Shown: positions 24,001-35,145, counted from the first letter of the stretch. The stretch is 64,000 nucleotides of DNA from Smittia aterrima (GCA_033063855.1 CP093829.1:8256243-8320242), one strand, 5' to 3'. Notes: a model not told the origin generated them from the letters alone. A program made the numbers and translations.

Positions 24001-27000
24001 CTCCCGAAAAATGTGCAGTCGTCGCTCAACATTTTTTGCTTAGGGTTCGTTTTAGGGATTCGCTCCGCAATGGCTGTAGCATAACTCGAAGAAGAAAGTT
24101 TCTCAACAAACAAAGAAGCGTCCCATGAGAGTCGCTTTGCTGAACCATTCATTTTTCTTATGCTTCATGCCCCGTTCCCAAGCAGTCACAAACGAACCAG
24201 CCATAAAGAATCGCTTTTTTTCTTATTCTCTATGTGTCTCCTGGTTCGCAATAAAATTGCTTTTCTGCTCTTCTTTCTACGAGATCTTTTTGCGCGTCGT
24301 TTTTGTGTTCGCTTCAAGAATCGATTGTGATTCTCTTTGAGGTCAAACGTAAGAATGTTAGAAGGAATTTGAGTGTGTTGATGTTGAAATTTCGTTCATC
24401 TGGTGAACAAGGGGTCATAAATTATTTTACAATTGCTTCAGAGCGTTCTTGATGATGACTTGATCCAATTGATCGACAAAGTTACATTTCGACTTCAATT
24501 GACGGTTCAAATATCTAAAATTAATTTTAATTAGACACATTTTGCGAGCTCCGGTTCTGGTTTGCTTTAAGATGAGAATAAAGAAAGAAACATCCACTTG
24601 AAAAGTGATAACAAAGCGAGAGCCAAAGAAACTTGAACGATCCAATAATGGTAATGCTTAAGAAACACGAGAGTTGTACGTCGAGGGAGACAGAGAGAGA
24701 GTGAGCGAGATGGGGCAACTTGAAACCTGTAAGACAAGTTTCTTTGATTATGGATCGGAGCAGAGCGCAGAGAAATATAAATTGAAGAAAATTGAAGCTG
24801 AAACATCCTCGTCTGATAATCAGTTTGGCTTTTGTTGGCGAAGCACATCGCGAACGTTCATTGCAGTCGATGATGACTTTACAGAAAAAGACTTTCTTGA
24901 GAAGAAAGATTGAAGAGTCTCGCGCAAACATCGTTTCCGTTTAGCAGCTCACAAAGGAATTGCATTCTTGTTTCTCGCAGATAATTTCATTGTAATAGAG
25001 CGAGTTTAATGGATGCTTGATGGAGCAATCGTGCTTAAAAACAATTTAGCGATGTTTAGAATCATTAGAAAATGAAGTAAAAGCGGGTCAGAGTATTGCG
25101 AACCCAGCAAAGCATTGAAAGAGTTCATGAAAGGCGGTTCCGTTTCAAGCTAATCAAGATTATCTCTCGAGCTAAGACAATCTTTGTTTTCTCTTTGACA
25201 GCTCAGCTGAACAAAACGGAATCCATTCCCGGACTTCATTCCCGAAAAAAAAAGAGTTTGCGTTTCATTGCTGTTAATTAAAAGATTTCCTTTCTCTTCT
25301 TGATTCTCTCCACTGCCTGCGCCTCTTTCATGTCAAGAGACGTGTTTCTTTTCTTTCGTTGGCTTATTGTGTTCCGATTGTTTCCATTGTACTTTTTGAT
25401 GGTTCTGGATCGTTTCCAGCTAAATATCAAATAGAAGAAATCGTTTCTCGCTTCGTTCCCGATTATTTCAGCTCATTCAAAGTTCTTTTCTCTCGTGAAT
25501 TTGACGATCATTAATGCGGAAAAACAAAAGGCAGAAAACATACGCAATTGAGTTCTCGGAAATTCCCGTCCTAGCCTTCAGGCAACATAAGAATTTCTCG
25601 TTGTTTCTACATTAACATGACGAGAGCGAAAAGAAGAAAACGCTGAGCGTGTAAAATTTTCGCCAGAATCTTCGACTTTCATGGAATAATAAAAGCAACA
25701 TTGCGGAACAATTACTCGAAGAGGTCGAAAGAACATTTTTTTGAGTGAAAAATTCTTCGCCGCTGACATCAAGCGATGAAAAGCAACATACTCTGCGAAG
25801 TTTAACGACGACGACGAGGATAACACATGAATAATTCATCGGAGTGTCGATGGGAAAATCTTTACTCATTAAAGCGTTTGTCTAAAATCTGGCAACGACG
25901 TCTCGAGTCTCGAGAGTGTCGTGGCACCAGGAATAAATAAATGACAGCATCGAAATTCATCATCGAGCTCTTCTCTCGTCGCTTATGGCTTCGGCAACCT
26001 TGCTTAGAGAAGAACACAAAACGCGCCATAGTCATAGACACCTACCTCGGAGCAAGGGTAGACTAGATACACACGCACACATAGCGTCGCTAGTTTACAA
26101 ATTGACTCGAGCAACAAACATCAACAGCACCAGCAGAGAGCTACGTGACAAAACTTCAAACACACAAAACTCTTCATAGTTTTATTTTTCGGGCAAAGCA
26201 TTTCTAGCTCTCGTTGCCATGTTGCCAGACTTTTCTTTGTCGTCAACAAAAAAAAAATGCTTCAAAGTTGTTTGAAAATAAAAAGTGACTGAGAAATAAA
26301 AAGAAAATTTGTAAGCGAATTCCTTCGTAGTTGCAAAACATTTTCACTTTGTTTCTGCTTTTAACCAAAGAGTCGAGTGAAAATGTTGTTTCTTAAATTG
26401 TCACTGTCCACCCACGCAACCGAGCACAAGGAAATCGTCTCATTTGTTTTGCCGTTATGAGTTTTTTTTTTCATCATGCAATTCGATTGTTGGCTACCTT
26501 GCCAAGCGATTATCGAATTGCTTTTGATTGTTCACAAAGTTTCATTGACCGGTTAGCGCTCGACAACTGTTCCATGTCATTCATCGTGGCATGCAAATCT
26601 CGTTGCAATGTTTGTATATCGAAACGTGAAGTCATCTAGTTAGAAGCTTTGTTATGTCCATTTTTGACATGACAATCGCGCCGCTCTTAATTACGCAACG
26701 AATCGACCGCACAAAGAAGGAAATTCATTTCGTCAATCCGGTGGAAACGAAACGCAGATTTTAATCGCTCTTCCTCCTCAGTTTATTTGTATTTCACTTT
26801 TTGTGCTTTCGCAATGGCTGCTAATGAAACGGTGGCGGCGAGCACAGGTGTGTGAAATCATTAAAAACAATTTTTTCTACGTTGAGCTCGCGTTGTTATT
26901 ACTAAATTTTTTACACCGACTCATACGAAGTTACATCATTCTCTCGATGAAGTTCAAAAGAATTCAATTAGAGTCGAGCAAAAAGTTTATTGCTGACTTT

Positions 27001-30000
27001 GACCATATGATACTCGTGATTTCTTCTGTTCTGTGTTTAAAGTATTCTCGTGTCCTTGAGGTTATCGACAGATGCCAACAAGCACGCTACATCGATAAAC
27101 GTCTAAAGAATTCACTATGCAAGGCTAGAATGTTTTTGCATGTGATTTCCGTCCGCAATATTGAATCGAAAATGTGAAATTCGCTTAAAATTTACATTCA
27201 CTGAGAGTTCTGGCATCTCAAATGGGATTTTTATCTGCTGAGTTATTCCGACTCGAAAGATGAGGATCACGTGAGTTTCATTCTATTGGAGATTTGAGTC
27301 GTGAGACGAGAGTTTATCGCGATATGATGAATTATCACGCTCCTGAGCAGCCACTTGAGACATCCGCAACTTCTCCACTTACGCACATCGCAATTGCCAA
27401 TTTACATTGTTTAAAAAAATCTGAGTTTTTCCACGTCTCATGCCTCCGGAATATTACCAGAAGCGAGAACGAGAAAAACCTGTTCGACGAGGAAATTATT
27501 AAACTCTTTACTTTGCTCTCCCTGACAAAGCCATCACAGCAACGACAATGGCGCATACAAAACTAATTTACATGCTCGACAATAATTTTTTTTCTCCCTT
27601 CTACTCTGCAATTTCCGCGCTTATTAAGTGTTTCTATGTAACACTCTCTTGATTCTAGACTCGAGAGGTTGACTAAACCTTTCCTCTGAGCTCTGAGGTA
27701 AATCACCTTTGATAAGGAAGTGGAAGTTGAACTCCTTCATAACGCAATTAGAGCTTACAACAAGTCGTGTGGAAGTTGATTTCCCCGCCATTTGCTCGAT
27801 TGCATAACAAGGCATTTGCATGAGATTTTACATTTTCATGTCTCATGTCTCGTTATGAAGGAAAATTCCCTCGATGTTCATGTTCTTTAGTTGAAACCGT
27901 TTTTCGACAAACAATTTTCTCATGACAACCATCAGAACGAAATGACATTTTAAGGGAAAATTGCTTCACTACGACAATCCATCATGAAAATTGAATGGAG
28001 TTTTCGTGTTGGCTTTGAGTTCTCTGGCTTTTGAAATTGTTTTGAAGCCTCACATGTGACGCTCGAGTAATTATTCGGTAATTTTCTATTCATCACGATT
28101 ATAAACAACCGCGGAAAAAGCTTTTTGTTGGAGCTGCTCTTGCCAAGGTCTAGAATGCCACCGAAAAATTTCATTGAACGAAAAAGTTTATTTTTTTCTT
28201 TCGGTTGTTCAACATTCTCATTACACATCGAACATGCTGTTGTGTTCAACTTGGGCCATAAATTATCGTAATTGATGTTAGTCGATTAGATCGCTTATTT
28301 GGCCTTATTTATTTAGTCAGACATAGAGCACGCCGGCGATTCTTCGATTGGTATGTAGCCAGGCAAGTGCACATGGCGAACAGATCTCAAGCATCAGACA
28401 GTAACGGGAAACTATTTTTTCGATAAACAACTTGAAAAACATTAAATTTTTGTTGAATCATTGAAGACTTTTTTGTTTTGTTCTGTCTAGTCGGAAAGTA
28501 TTTAAATAAATTCAAGAACTGTATTACTTTGTAAGGGATCGAGAGATCAAGGTTTACTTGAAATCAAAAATGCTTACGTCTTCTAGACGTGTCGGTTTAT
28601 CTATGACTTGGACCTTCCACACGTTTTGTTTTATTTTATTCTTTTCATGTGATGATATAAAAAAACGCACAAAATGAAATGCGTCATACCTCCGAGTTTT
28701 TGTTTAATTCAGAAACTTATTACATAACAACTCAGCTCAAGCTTCGTCTTATTTTTGTGTTTTCTTGCTTCCACGGCTAAGAAGTTGATTTCATATATTT
28801 TAAGAGTTCTGAAGGTGGTGTTGGCTTCTCTCGTCTTACTTCTTGATTGAAAACAACAAAAGCATATCTAAAGATTCTTTTTTTTTTGTGTTTCGTGGCC
28901 ACGTAACCAGAAGAAGGCATAAAGCGAGAGAGTGAGAAGTTCAGTGGTGGTGTGGTCGAGTCGAATATCGATCTGCAGTTAATCGGCGGCCATCAAGGTT
29001 AATGCAAGGGTGGAACGGCGAGCGAGAGAAATAAGATTTTGATTGTCACGAAAGCAGCTCGTTGAAAAGTTTCCATGGGAGGGCGTGAGGGCGGTTGACC
29101 CACGTTCTCTAGATCCGCTGTGCATTCATGTTTTCAACAACACTTTCTGAGATTGGAATCACAAGCCAGAACGCACTTGAACAACCAATTTCTTCGTCTC
29201 TTCTGCACAGTCTGCACTCGGTTATATCGAGTTGAGTCTAACAACGTTCATTATCTCTCTCGCTCCTCAACGCAACGTACATGATTTTTATTCATCCCAC
29301 AAAATAGTTTCCATCATGGTGGAGATGCTTCGGAGTGGAAATCGATATTATCTTAATGGGGAGGGAAGGCGAATAATGGTTTTTCGAGCGAGCAAGAGAG
29401 CGAGAGACTTGAAAACCGCAATGTTTGTTCAGAAGCTCTAATGGCTAGCTGCCTTTGGTTCTATTACTGTAGTTAGTTTTAATGCGATGGCTCCATGTAG
29501 TGCTCGACTATCGCTCTTTGAATGAAATTTATGAGGATTTTCCATCTCTTATCCAAAGAATTACAGAAAGCACTTAAGAAGTTTCCAGTAACTGGAGAGC
29601 AATGGCGAGTCGTGCAGAAGCATCATCTTTCTCTTCGTCGTGATTGACACTGCAAGTTCAAGGAGATGATTCTTGCGGAATTTTTGTAACTTCGAGTCGA
29701 GTGTAACAATGTCTTCAATTTCTCCTACAAATCTCTTCGATCATCTTCGTTATGAAAGGAAATGTTGTTTATCAGAAATGAAATTTGAGATGAAAATCTT
29801 ATTCCCATTCGTAAACTTCATCCTTTGACAAATTATGATGGTTTTCAATTTCAATGCGCTGTGTGTCTAATAAAGCAAAAACCCTTCTTCCGAAAGTCTC
29901 ATAGAGAAACTTTCCCTCGACTCGTCCGAAGTTCAATTGAATGAGATGAAATTTTTTAAAGTTTCGCGATGAGGAAAATAATAATTCAAAAGATCCATCA

Positions 30001-31428
30001 GACTCTCGAGTACTCACACTCTAGGAAGAGCTCTTCTTTCACGTCCATTAAAGAAAAAAAAACGGAATTTGCAGCAATGTGTTTGTTCTTGTGTATCTTT
30101 GCCCATATTTCCATTTCGAACAAAAAACTTTTTTTAGCAAAAATTTTTCGAGAAAAAAAACTTTTCTTCGAGCGAGAGCGAGTGCGCATGATGTGAAAAG
30201 TTGTATTTTCCATTAGCCCGAGTGAGATAGCGAGAAGCAATCGGCACATTCAGGGCGAGTAGATGTGCGCACCAACACGACGATAGAAAAGCAAGCAAGC
30301 GAGAGCTCAGGCAGCAAAAGCAGAAGGCAAGGGAAAAGAGAAACAACACAAAATGCTGTATACGATTCGTCGGGCGAACGACTGTTTGAGAAACATTCGG
30401 TTATATACGCTTGCGACTCTGAAAAAACGCTTTTTATAAATATCGTGCTTCGGTATATATAGCGAGGCAGGCAATCGCTATGTTCTCTCTCTCTCTTCTT
30501 TTCCACTTTTTTCTTCTTCTTCTCTCTATATCGTATTAAATGATGAATTTTTGCCTGCCCGTGTCGACTTTTTCAGAAACATTCGGTCGCGTTGTTGGCT
30601 ATGAGAAGCAGCGAGCGCTTGGGTATTATTATTTTCTCGTTTTTCTTGCTTTGTGGCCCCGAAAAAAAAGAAAAATAATACATAGAATCAACAACAACGA
30701 CGACGACGATGGCAAATGGACTCTGACTGTGTGCAGTGTGTCGTCTATGTATAAAATCATCTCATTCTCAGAGTTTTCTTCTTTTCAACTAAAAGAAATG
30801 AACGAAGACAAAAATTGGAATTGTTGTGTAGCTGAGGAGGATTTCGGGTTATTATTATTTTTATAATATCTCGTCTTCTTTCTTTTTTTTCCCGATATTC
30901 ATTCTCGTTTCGCCATAAACACATTCGGGAAGCGGAGCCGTGCATGGAGAGACATCATCATCTTCGTCGTCGTTTTCTTCGATTGACGCAAGACGCAAGA
31001 ATATCGTCTTTTGAATCCAGACGATGGGAAAGGCAAACGAGTGAATAGCAACAAAAAAATATTTTATGTTTTTATGATTCTAGACGTGGAAACAGGAAGG
31101 GTGAGAACAGAGGATTATATCAAGCCCCCTTCCTCTCTTGTGCTCGTTTCCCATAAATTTCACAGCGAGTTAATAAGGGAACGATTTGCGACAGTTTCTA
31201 AAAACGGGGAAAGACTTCAAGATGCACCTTTCAAAGTCATTTACATTAGTAACCGCTCGGCTCTGTCTTTCATATTTAAGATTGCTCAAATTGTCAAAGA
31301 ATTGTCGGCAGTGTGGTGGAATAATAGTTTAATGACTTAGCTTACCTTTGAAAATGTTCCCTTATTCGATCTTCGCGCGTATTATCGGGCAAATTTGCAA
31401 CCCAAAGATGTCGAGTCTCGCGTACCAT
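1..31428 (-). CDS. spen: Split ends (Spen/SHARP family) RNA-binding transcriptional corepressor, 5' part, partial at left edge
   Basis: Exons in transcription order: 31428-31346, 4541-3945, 2677-2489, 2420-499, 429-340, 280-1 (continues off the window). About 1053 residues are visible. The start MVRETRHLWVANLPDN matches the conserved animal Spen N-terminus. The first exon donor (AG|GTAAGC) joins the exon at 4541 to give EHFQRYGRVQSVK, the core of RRM1. Domains: RRM1 about residues 5-180, split by a roughly 100-residue S/T/N-rich insert; a low-complexity S/N/H linker; then three clustered RRMs at about 537-612 (RSSDTSLKDGLFHEYKKHGK), 639-711 (RTLFIGNLEKHVT) and 717-787 (CVWLDGILDGVSEHY). The exon at 280-1 encodes the CPSSGDE...PRKR segment typical of fly Spen. 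The C-terminal SPOC domain should lie beyond the window. Spen proteins are nuclear and act in Notch, EGFR/Ras and Hox pathways (family knowledge). The 90-nt exon 429-340 is frame-neutral and resembles the end of the preceding exon. Confidence 0.93.
2678..3944 (-). other. spen intron 2 (1267 bp, no nested gene seen)
   Basis: It is bounded by the donor GG|GTTAGT (exon ends 3945) and an acceptor ...TTGCAG before 2677. AT-rich sequence without a credible coding region; the only notable structure is the nested inverted repeat at 3398-3488. The donor GTTAGT is slightly unusual. A second possible donor (GTATGG) lies three bases further in the transcript, but GTTAGT keeps the phase into the next exon. 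Confidence 0.75.
3398..3488. repeat. Nested inverted repeat (long hairpin) in spen intron 2
   Basis: AATTGCGTTTGACG at 3405-3418 is perfectly complementary to CGTCAAACGCAATT at 3469-3482. The arms extend outward as GAAAT (3398-3402) against ATTTC (3484-3488). Inside, GAGATGA pairs with TCATCTC, and GACTT-ACA-AAGTC forms a small inner hairpin. The repeat lies in the intron 2678-3944 of spen and has no coding content. It could be a structured intronic RNA, a microRNA-like hairpin or a short MITE remnant. Confidence 0.6.
4679..4694. repeat. GA dinucleotide microsatellite
   Basis: A run of about eight GA units in the giant spen intron, within a purine-rich block. GAGA-type tracts can bind GAGA factor, but nothing here shows that they do. 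Confidence 0.7.
9892..9908. repeat. GA dinucleotide microsatellite
   Basis: A (GA)8-like run in the giant spen intron. A second, shorter run lies at 9528-9542. Simple sequence, no coding content. Confidence 0.7.
11291..11340 (-). promoter_or_regulatory. Candidate recursive splice (ratchet) site 2 in spen intron 1
   Basis: On the spen strand an uninterrupted tract of about 24 pyrimidines (11331-11308) ends in CCAG, immediately followed by GTAATTATCATCAAG (AG|GT at 11306|11305). An ATTAAT/TTAATT stretch precedes it as a possible branch region. The junction is in transcript orientation, 9.5 kb after candidate site 1 and 6.8 kb before the next spen exon. It shares CCAGGTAATTATCATCAAG with site 1. 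Confidence 0.68.
16216..16286. repeat. 14-bp perfect inverted repeat
   Basis: TTTCGTTCGACGAT at 16216-16229 and its exact reverse complement ATCGTCGAACGAAA at 16273-16286 flank 43 bp of AT-rich sequence in the spen intron. No ORF and no obvious target-site duplication. It may be a hairpin or a short MITE remnant. Confidence 0.55.
19119..19157. repeat. 13-bp perfect inverted repeat (short hairpin)
   Basis: AAATGTTAATCTA at 19119-19131 and TAGATTAACATTT at 19145-19157 are exact reverse complements with a 13-base loop. Located in the giant spen intron. ATCTACAT of the stem/loop region also recurs just upstream near 19084. Confidence 0.55.
20773..20830 (-). promoter_or_regulatory. Candidate recursive splice (ratchet) site 1 in spen intron 1
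   Basis: On the spen strand a pyrimidine-rich tract (TTTTCTTTCTCTATTTCCAG, about 20807-20788) ends in CAG directly followed by GTAATTATCATCAAG. This juxtaposes a 3' splice site and a 5' splice site with no exon between (AG|GT at 20788|20787). A branch-point-like CTTAAC/CTAAT lies just upstream. This is the layout of zero-nucleotide ratchet points known from long Drosophila introns. It is 10.6 kb downstream of the first spen exon. Confidence 0.65.
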
Positions 31429-33187
31429 TTTGCCAAAACTGATTCATGGAGGAGGCTGTTTCGTCGTTTGAGGCTTAACGCGGATCTCCGGATTCGTTCT
31501 ATCGAGCCAACACACTAAAAGGAAGCTTTTCGCGCTCTCAGCGTTCTGTTATCGCGGTCGCTTATCTCACTATTCTGCTTCACTGAAATTCCGGGAGATT
31601 TGCTTTTTAATCAAAGCCAGACGCGACCGATCTTTCACTTTAAACTTTCTTCATTCAGCTAAGAACTTCTTTTTCCAGCAGAAGCCTTCTTCTTTTTTTT
31701 GGCTTTTCTTTTGGCACGTCTCACTACACCACACTGAGAATATTTTTATATCTGGGCTTTCCTTCCTACAAAACACTTTGCTGGACCGTGTGGGCGCTAT
31801 TTACATTTCCAATCGCAAAGCCACTCCGGATGGACGATGATCCTTCTTTTCCATTTCTGAGAAACACTCGAATTCTTATTTCTTTTTTCCTTTCACTGTT
31901 ATTCCTCAGCTTCGAAGTTTATTTCATTAGCTTTCTTCCTTATGTTCGCATTTATTCCAACTTCAATTTTATGGATTTTCTTTTTCTTTTGATTCGACAC
32001 AAATAATTTACCGCTTTACGATTCACTGTGGAAAATTTACAAATTAAAAATTTAGACTCTTCACTCGCTTGATCGCATTTTCTTTCTCATTCGAAGAAAG
32101 GAGAACGAGATCGAACTTTCTCATCAAAAAAACACTTGACAATCATTAACCAAAAAAAAATTAATGAAACTAAAAAACTCTTCTTGAATTCCTGGAAAAA
32201 TGGCTAAAAAAATATTTCGATGCAATTGCTGCTTAAAGCTGCGTTGGATGAGCTGGGCTAGGTTTTTTCCTTTACAAAGCACGCAGAAAATTCCATGCGA
32301 TTCTCATTCCCAAAAAAAGATTTGGGATGATCCTTTTGGAAAGGAAGCACAAAATTTCAATTTTTCTTACACTCTCAAATCAAACTTTATTTTTTCTCGC
32401 TTAGTTTTCTTCTTGTTTTTCACTTGTTTCTCTTTCTTTCTTCTCTTTAGTGGTTTATCAATTAATTTTCTTATGAAAAAATCACTTTTTCCTTTCTGTT
32501 CATTACACTGTCTTTTCACTGTGATACATTTTTTACGACTGACGAGGAAAGCGATTCAGTGTTCCGTCGAAAATATTTTGAACCTGCTAACTTGGGAGAT
32601 ATTTGAACCGATATATGTTGTTGGTTTGTCAGTGTGTCAATGTGTTGAAATAAGAAATTATTTAAATAAATTTTTATGATTGGAATAGAGAATTGAAAAA
32701 ATAAATTTTTCTTAAATTTTCTTTTATGATTTAAATTAATTTTCTTTCAAGTTTTTCTTTGAGATGTTTGCAATTTTCTTTTACTTGCGAAAAGCAAAGT
32801 CTTAGCTCAATCAGACTTTGGCCTACCATTCGAAAATATTTATGATTTCTGTGGATTTTCATTTGACAGATCCAGAATCTTAAAGTTAGCTCATGAACTA
32901 TTTTCCTGAATTTATTAAAAATTACAAAACATAAAAGTGATTTCAGCCGAAGTTATTTAGTTTCCTTCTTCGTCCAAACGATGGCGATAGCTGCAATTTT
33001 CCGTGAATATTTCCTCTCACTCGCAATTTTCTCTCGCTGCAATTTTCCTCTCATTCAGTCTCATTCGAAATTTTGCATCTGCATCGCAAGTTCATTCAAG
33101 GGAAAATTTAAAAATCTATTGCGTAAGCTTTTTTAGGAATAAAATTGAATGTCGCTGATTAATTCTTGTTGACAATTGTAGAGAACG
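31429..33187. other. Divergent intergenic region between spen and the COX7A-like gene
   Basis: It must contain the spen 5' leader (left part, minus strand) and the COX7A-like promoter (right part, plus strand). I see no conserved coding sequence. An Inr-like TCAGTC lies at 33055-33060, 131 bases before the COX7A-like ATG. Around 33000-33060 short near-repeats of AATTTTCCTCTCAC/TCGCAATTTTCTCTC occur. Open frames here are T-rich and low in information. Confidence 0.6.
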
Positions 33188-33508
33188 ATGGGCAAACATA
33201 TTTCACCAAATCTCCCAGAAGGTTTGAAGCGGAACATGGAAAAGTTCCAGGTGAGAAAGAAAATAGTTTCGCGATATTTTTTTATCGATTATAACAATCA
33301 ATTTTTCGCAGGCTAAAAGCCCAGTTCCAGTCTTCTTGAAAGGTAAAGTTTTGATAAAATCAACTCGAATTTAAATAATTTTAACAAAATATCTTTTTCC
33401 AAAGGTGGTCCCTTCGACAAAGGATTATTTGGATTGACTGTTGTACTTTGCGGTGTCGGAATTCTTATGACTGGACAAATGGTTTACCAATTGGCCAGAA
33501 AGAAGTAA
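33188..33508 (+). CDS. Cytochrome c oxidase subunit 7A-like protein
   Basis: Three exons: 33188-33250, 33312-33342, 33405-33508 (198 nt, 65 residues), all with GT-AG introns of about 61 bp. The protein starts MGKHISPNLPEGLKRNMEKF and contains PVPVFLKGG, the LKGG signature of the COX7A family, followed by a single hydrophobic helix (about residues 39-58) and a basic end QLARKK. COX7A subunits are small inner-mitochondrial-membrane proteins of complex IV and of supercomplex assembly factors. No long mitochondrial presequence is visible, which fits the short COX7A-like paralogues of flies better than the canonical subunit. The start is the first ATG of the exon, soon after GACAATTGTAGAGAACG. Family assignment is good; which paralogue it is remains open. 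Confidence 0.8.
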
Positions 33509-33556
33509 ACTGTCACTCAATTTATGTTTAATTAACTTATTGATGGAAATTGAAGA

Positions 33557-33562
33557 AATAAA
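33557..33562 (+). terminator. Poly(A) signal of the COX7A-like gene
   Basis: AATAAA, 49 bases after the stop codon. Confidence 0.7.
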
Positions 33563-33691
33563 AATATAGCGTAACGTCAAACATGTTTTGAAAACGAAGG
33601 CAATCCGGAGAGAAAATGTTTCAGTTTTGATGAAAAAGATTTTTTTCAGCACACACACATTGAAAAGTTTTGTGTTGTACTTTTAAAGTCC

Positions 33692-33726
33692 TCAGTCGAT
33701 CTCTAGCGTTTGAAAGAGAAAGTTCA
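33692..33726 (+). promoter_or_regulatory. Inr + DPE-like core promoter of LRR-BTB gene 1
   Basis: TCAGTC (33692-33697) fits the arthropod initiator. Taking its A (33694) as +1, AGTTCA occupies exactly +28 to +33 (33721-33726), matching five of six positions of the DPE consensus RGWYVT. No TATA box is present about 30 bp upstream. The predicted leader is 63 nt. The whole block is repeated before gene 2 with identical spacing. Confidence 0.65.
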
Positions 33727-33756
33727 GGATAAATCCATTTGGAAACTTATCGTGAA

Positions 33757-34920
33757 ATGGAAATCAAATGTACATTTAGATCATACTTTGTTGATAAAAG
33801 TGATTACTCGTGCGAAGTACACGATGTGAAGGTAACAGGACAAGGACAAACGATTAGTGAAATCAATGGAATTCATAAAGCTGGAAAGAGTAACGCTGAC
33901 GTCGGCAGAGTTGTTTTCCGTCTATCAGAACTGAAGCATTTTCCGCGTGGTCTTAGCAATCATTTTCCGAATTTGCTTGAGGTTTATGTCATGGCAAGCA
34001 AAATCAAGGAAGTTTCGTCACAGGACTTGGAAGGACTCGAAAATTTGAAAACATTTCAAATGAAGTTCGGCACCTTGACGTCACTGCCGGACGATTTGTT
34101 CCACAATATGCCGGACTTGGAAAGGATCTTATTAGCTGATAATCAAATCGAGTTAATATCGTCCAACTTCTTGAAACCTTTTGTTGGGAAATCCAAGTTT
34201 GCTGTTGATCTTCGCGGAAACAAGAACATTGATGCTTGGTACGACTCAGCAAAGCAAAATGTGTTTCAGCCAGAACGTCAGAAATTGTCGCTTGAAGAAT
34301 TGATGAAAACAATTGAAGTATTGACTGAAAACAAGAATTGCATCAAATCACAGAAACCACTGCAATTATCCAGACAGAAGTCGCGCAATATCGTAGAGAA
34401 TGAAAAAGTCAAGGATTTATGGGTCACTGGTCTCTTTTCTGATATGAAGATCATCTCACGCGGCATTGAATTTAAGGTTCACCGAAGCATTCTTGCAATT
34501 CGTAGTCCAGTGTTGGCAGGAATCATCGATCATGATAAAGAAGAAATGAAAATAAACGGTTTCAGTCCAGATGCTGTTAAGTCGATGCTCCATTTCATCT
34601 ACACGAACGAGATTCTTCTGGAAGACAAAACTCAGGACAACGCAATCGAGAACTTTACTATCGCTCACAAATTCAAACTGCAAGAAATGAAATCAGTCTA
34701 CGAAGAAATTATTTCAAGCAAACTCAATGAATCGAACGCTTATGAAACATTTTTGCTCGCACATCAAAACGAAGCGAAGGACTTGAAGAAAAAAGCAATT
34801 AACTTGATTTCTAAGAAATTTCCAAAACCATTGCCAATGTCGATCGCCGAAGATCCAAGCAAATTGAAGAAGCTGATTGATGTTCGCAGTGAATACGATA
34901 AATTGCTTGAAGAGCAATAA
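33757..34920 (+). CDS. LRR-BTB domain protein 1 (tandem paralogue)
   Basis: Single exon, 387 residues, starting at MEIKCTFRSYF, the first ATG in frame. Residues 1-45 carry a C...YSC cap and HKAGKSNADV, typical of insect secreted LRR proteins. Residues about 50-155 form four or five degenerate leucine-rich repeats (PRGLSNHFPNL, DLEGLENLKTF, LPDDLFHNMPDLERI). Residues about 218-320 form a BTB/POZ domain (DLWVTGLFSDMKI, FKVHRSILAIRSPVLAGI, HFIYTNEI), followed by BACK-like helices to the end. There is no signal peptide or membrane segment, so a cytoplasmic protein is likely, despite the extracellular look of the LRR part. BTB domains commonly dimerise and recruit Cullin-3; here LRRs could serve as substrate receptor (inference). 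The next gene is a close paralogue with the same promoter and similar 3' UTR. I know no named orthologue. Confidence 0.88.
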   Translation: MEIKCTFRSYFVDKSDYSCEVHDVKVTGQGQTISEINGIHKAGKSNADVGRVVFRLSELKHFPRGLSNHFPNLLEVYVMASKIKEVSSQDLEGLENLKTFQMKFGTLTSLPDDLFHNMPDLERILLADNQIELISSNFLKPFVGKSKFAVDLRGNKNIDAWYDSAKQNVFQPERQKLSLEELMKTIEVLTENKNCIKSQKPLQLSRQKSRNIVENEKVKDLWVTGLFSDMKIISRGIEFKVHRSILAIRSPVLAGIIDHDKEEMKINGFSPDAVKSMLHFIYTNEILLEDKTQDNAIENFTIAHKFKLQEMKSVYEEIISSKLNESNAYETFLLAHQNEAKDLKKKAINLISKKFPKPLPMSIAEDPSKLKKLIDVRSEYDKLLEEQ

Positions 34921-34978
34921 GAACTTCAATTTCTAATCGTTTTGCTTTAAATATTCAAGAAAATGTAAACATCAAGAC

Positions 34979-34984
34979 AATAAA
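34979..34984 (+). terminator. Poly(A) signal of LRR-BTB gene 1
   Basis: AATAAA about 60 bases after the stop codon. The surrounding 3' UTR resembles that of gene 2 (shared AAGAAAATGTAAAC and GACAATAAA blocks). Confidence 0.7.
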
Positions 34985-35145
34985 TTGAATTCATTAAAAA
35001 AAATGGTAAATGGCGCGTTGAAAATGATAAGAATCTTTGCACACTAACATAATACACTTTTTCGTAACAGTACTTGAAAGAAGCCAGATTTTGTTTCAGC
35101 TGACACACACACATTGAAATCATTTGTGTTCTTAGTTTAAAGTCC

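Larger units (their letters stand above)
4542..31345 (-). other. Giant first coding intron of spen (26.8 kb), apparently gene-free
   Basis: It is bounded by the donor GTAAGC after 31346 and the acceptor TCATTGCAG before 4541. Open frames inside it are short, lack domain similarity I recognise, lie on both strands and often overlap each other, so I treat them as chance. Content is AT-rich with homopolymer runs, several GA microsatellites, a few inverted repeats and two ratchet-like AG|GT junctions on the minus strand. Such an intron in a developmental regulator probably also holds enhancers, but I cannot point to specific ones. Confidence 0.8.

Noticed and set aside
26803..27177. 124-codon open frame, plus strand, in the spen intron
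   Set aside because: No family resemblance and no promoter or poly(A) support; a nested gene cannot be supported from sequence alone.
30450..30470. TATATATAG box followed by GA/CT-rich sequence
   Set aside because: It could be a TATA promoter, but no gene starts downstream on the plus strand, and on the minus strand it lies inside the spen intron; AT-rich chance match is likely.
32200..32679. 159-codon open frame, plus strand, between spen and the COX7A-like gene
   Set aside because: T-rich, Phe/Ser/Leu-biased translation with no domain or homologue I recognise; typical of AT-rich intergenic DNA.
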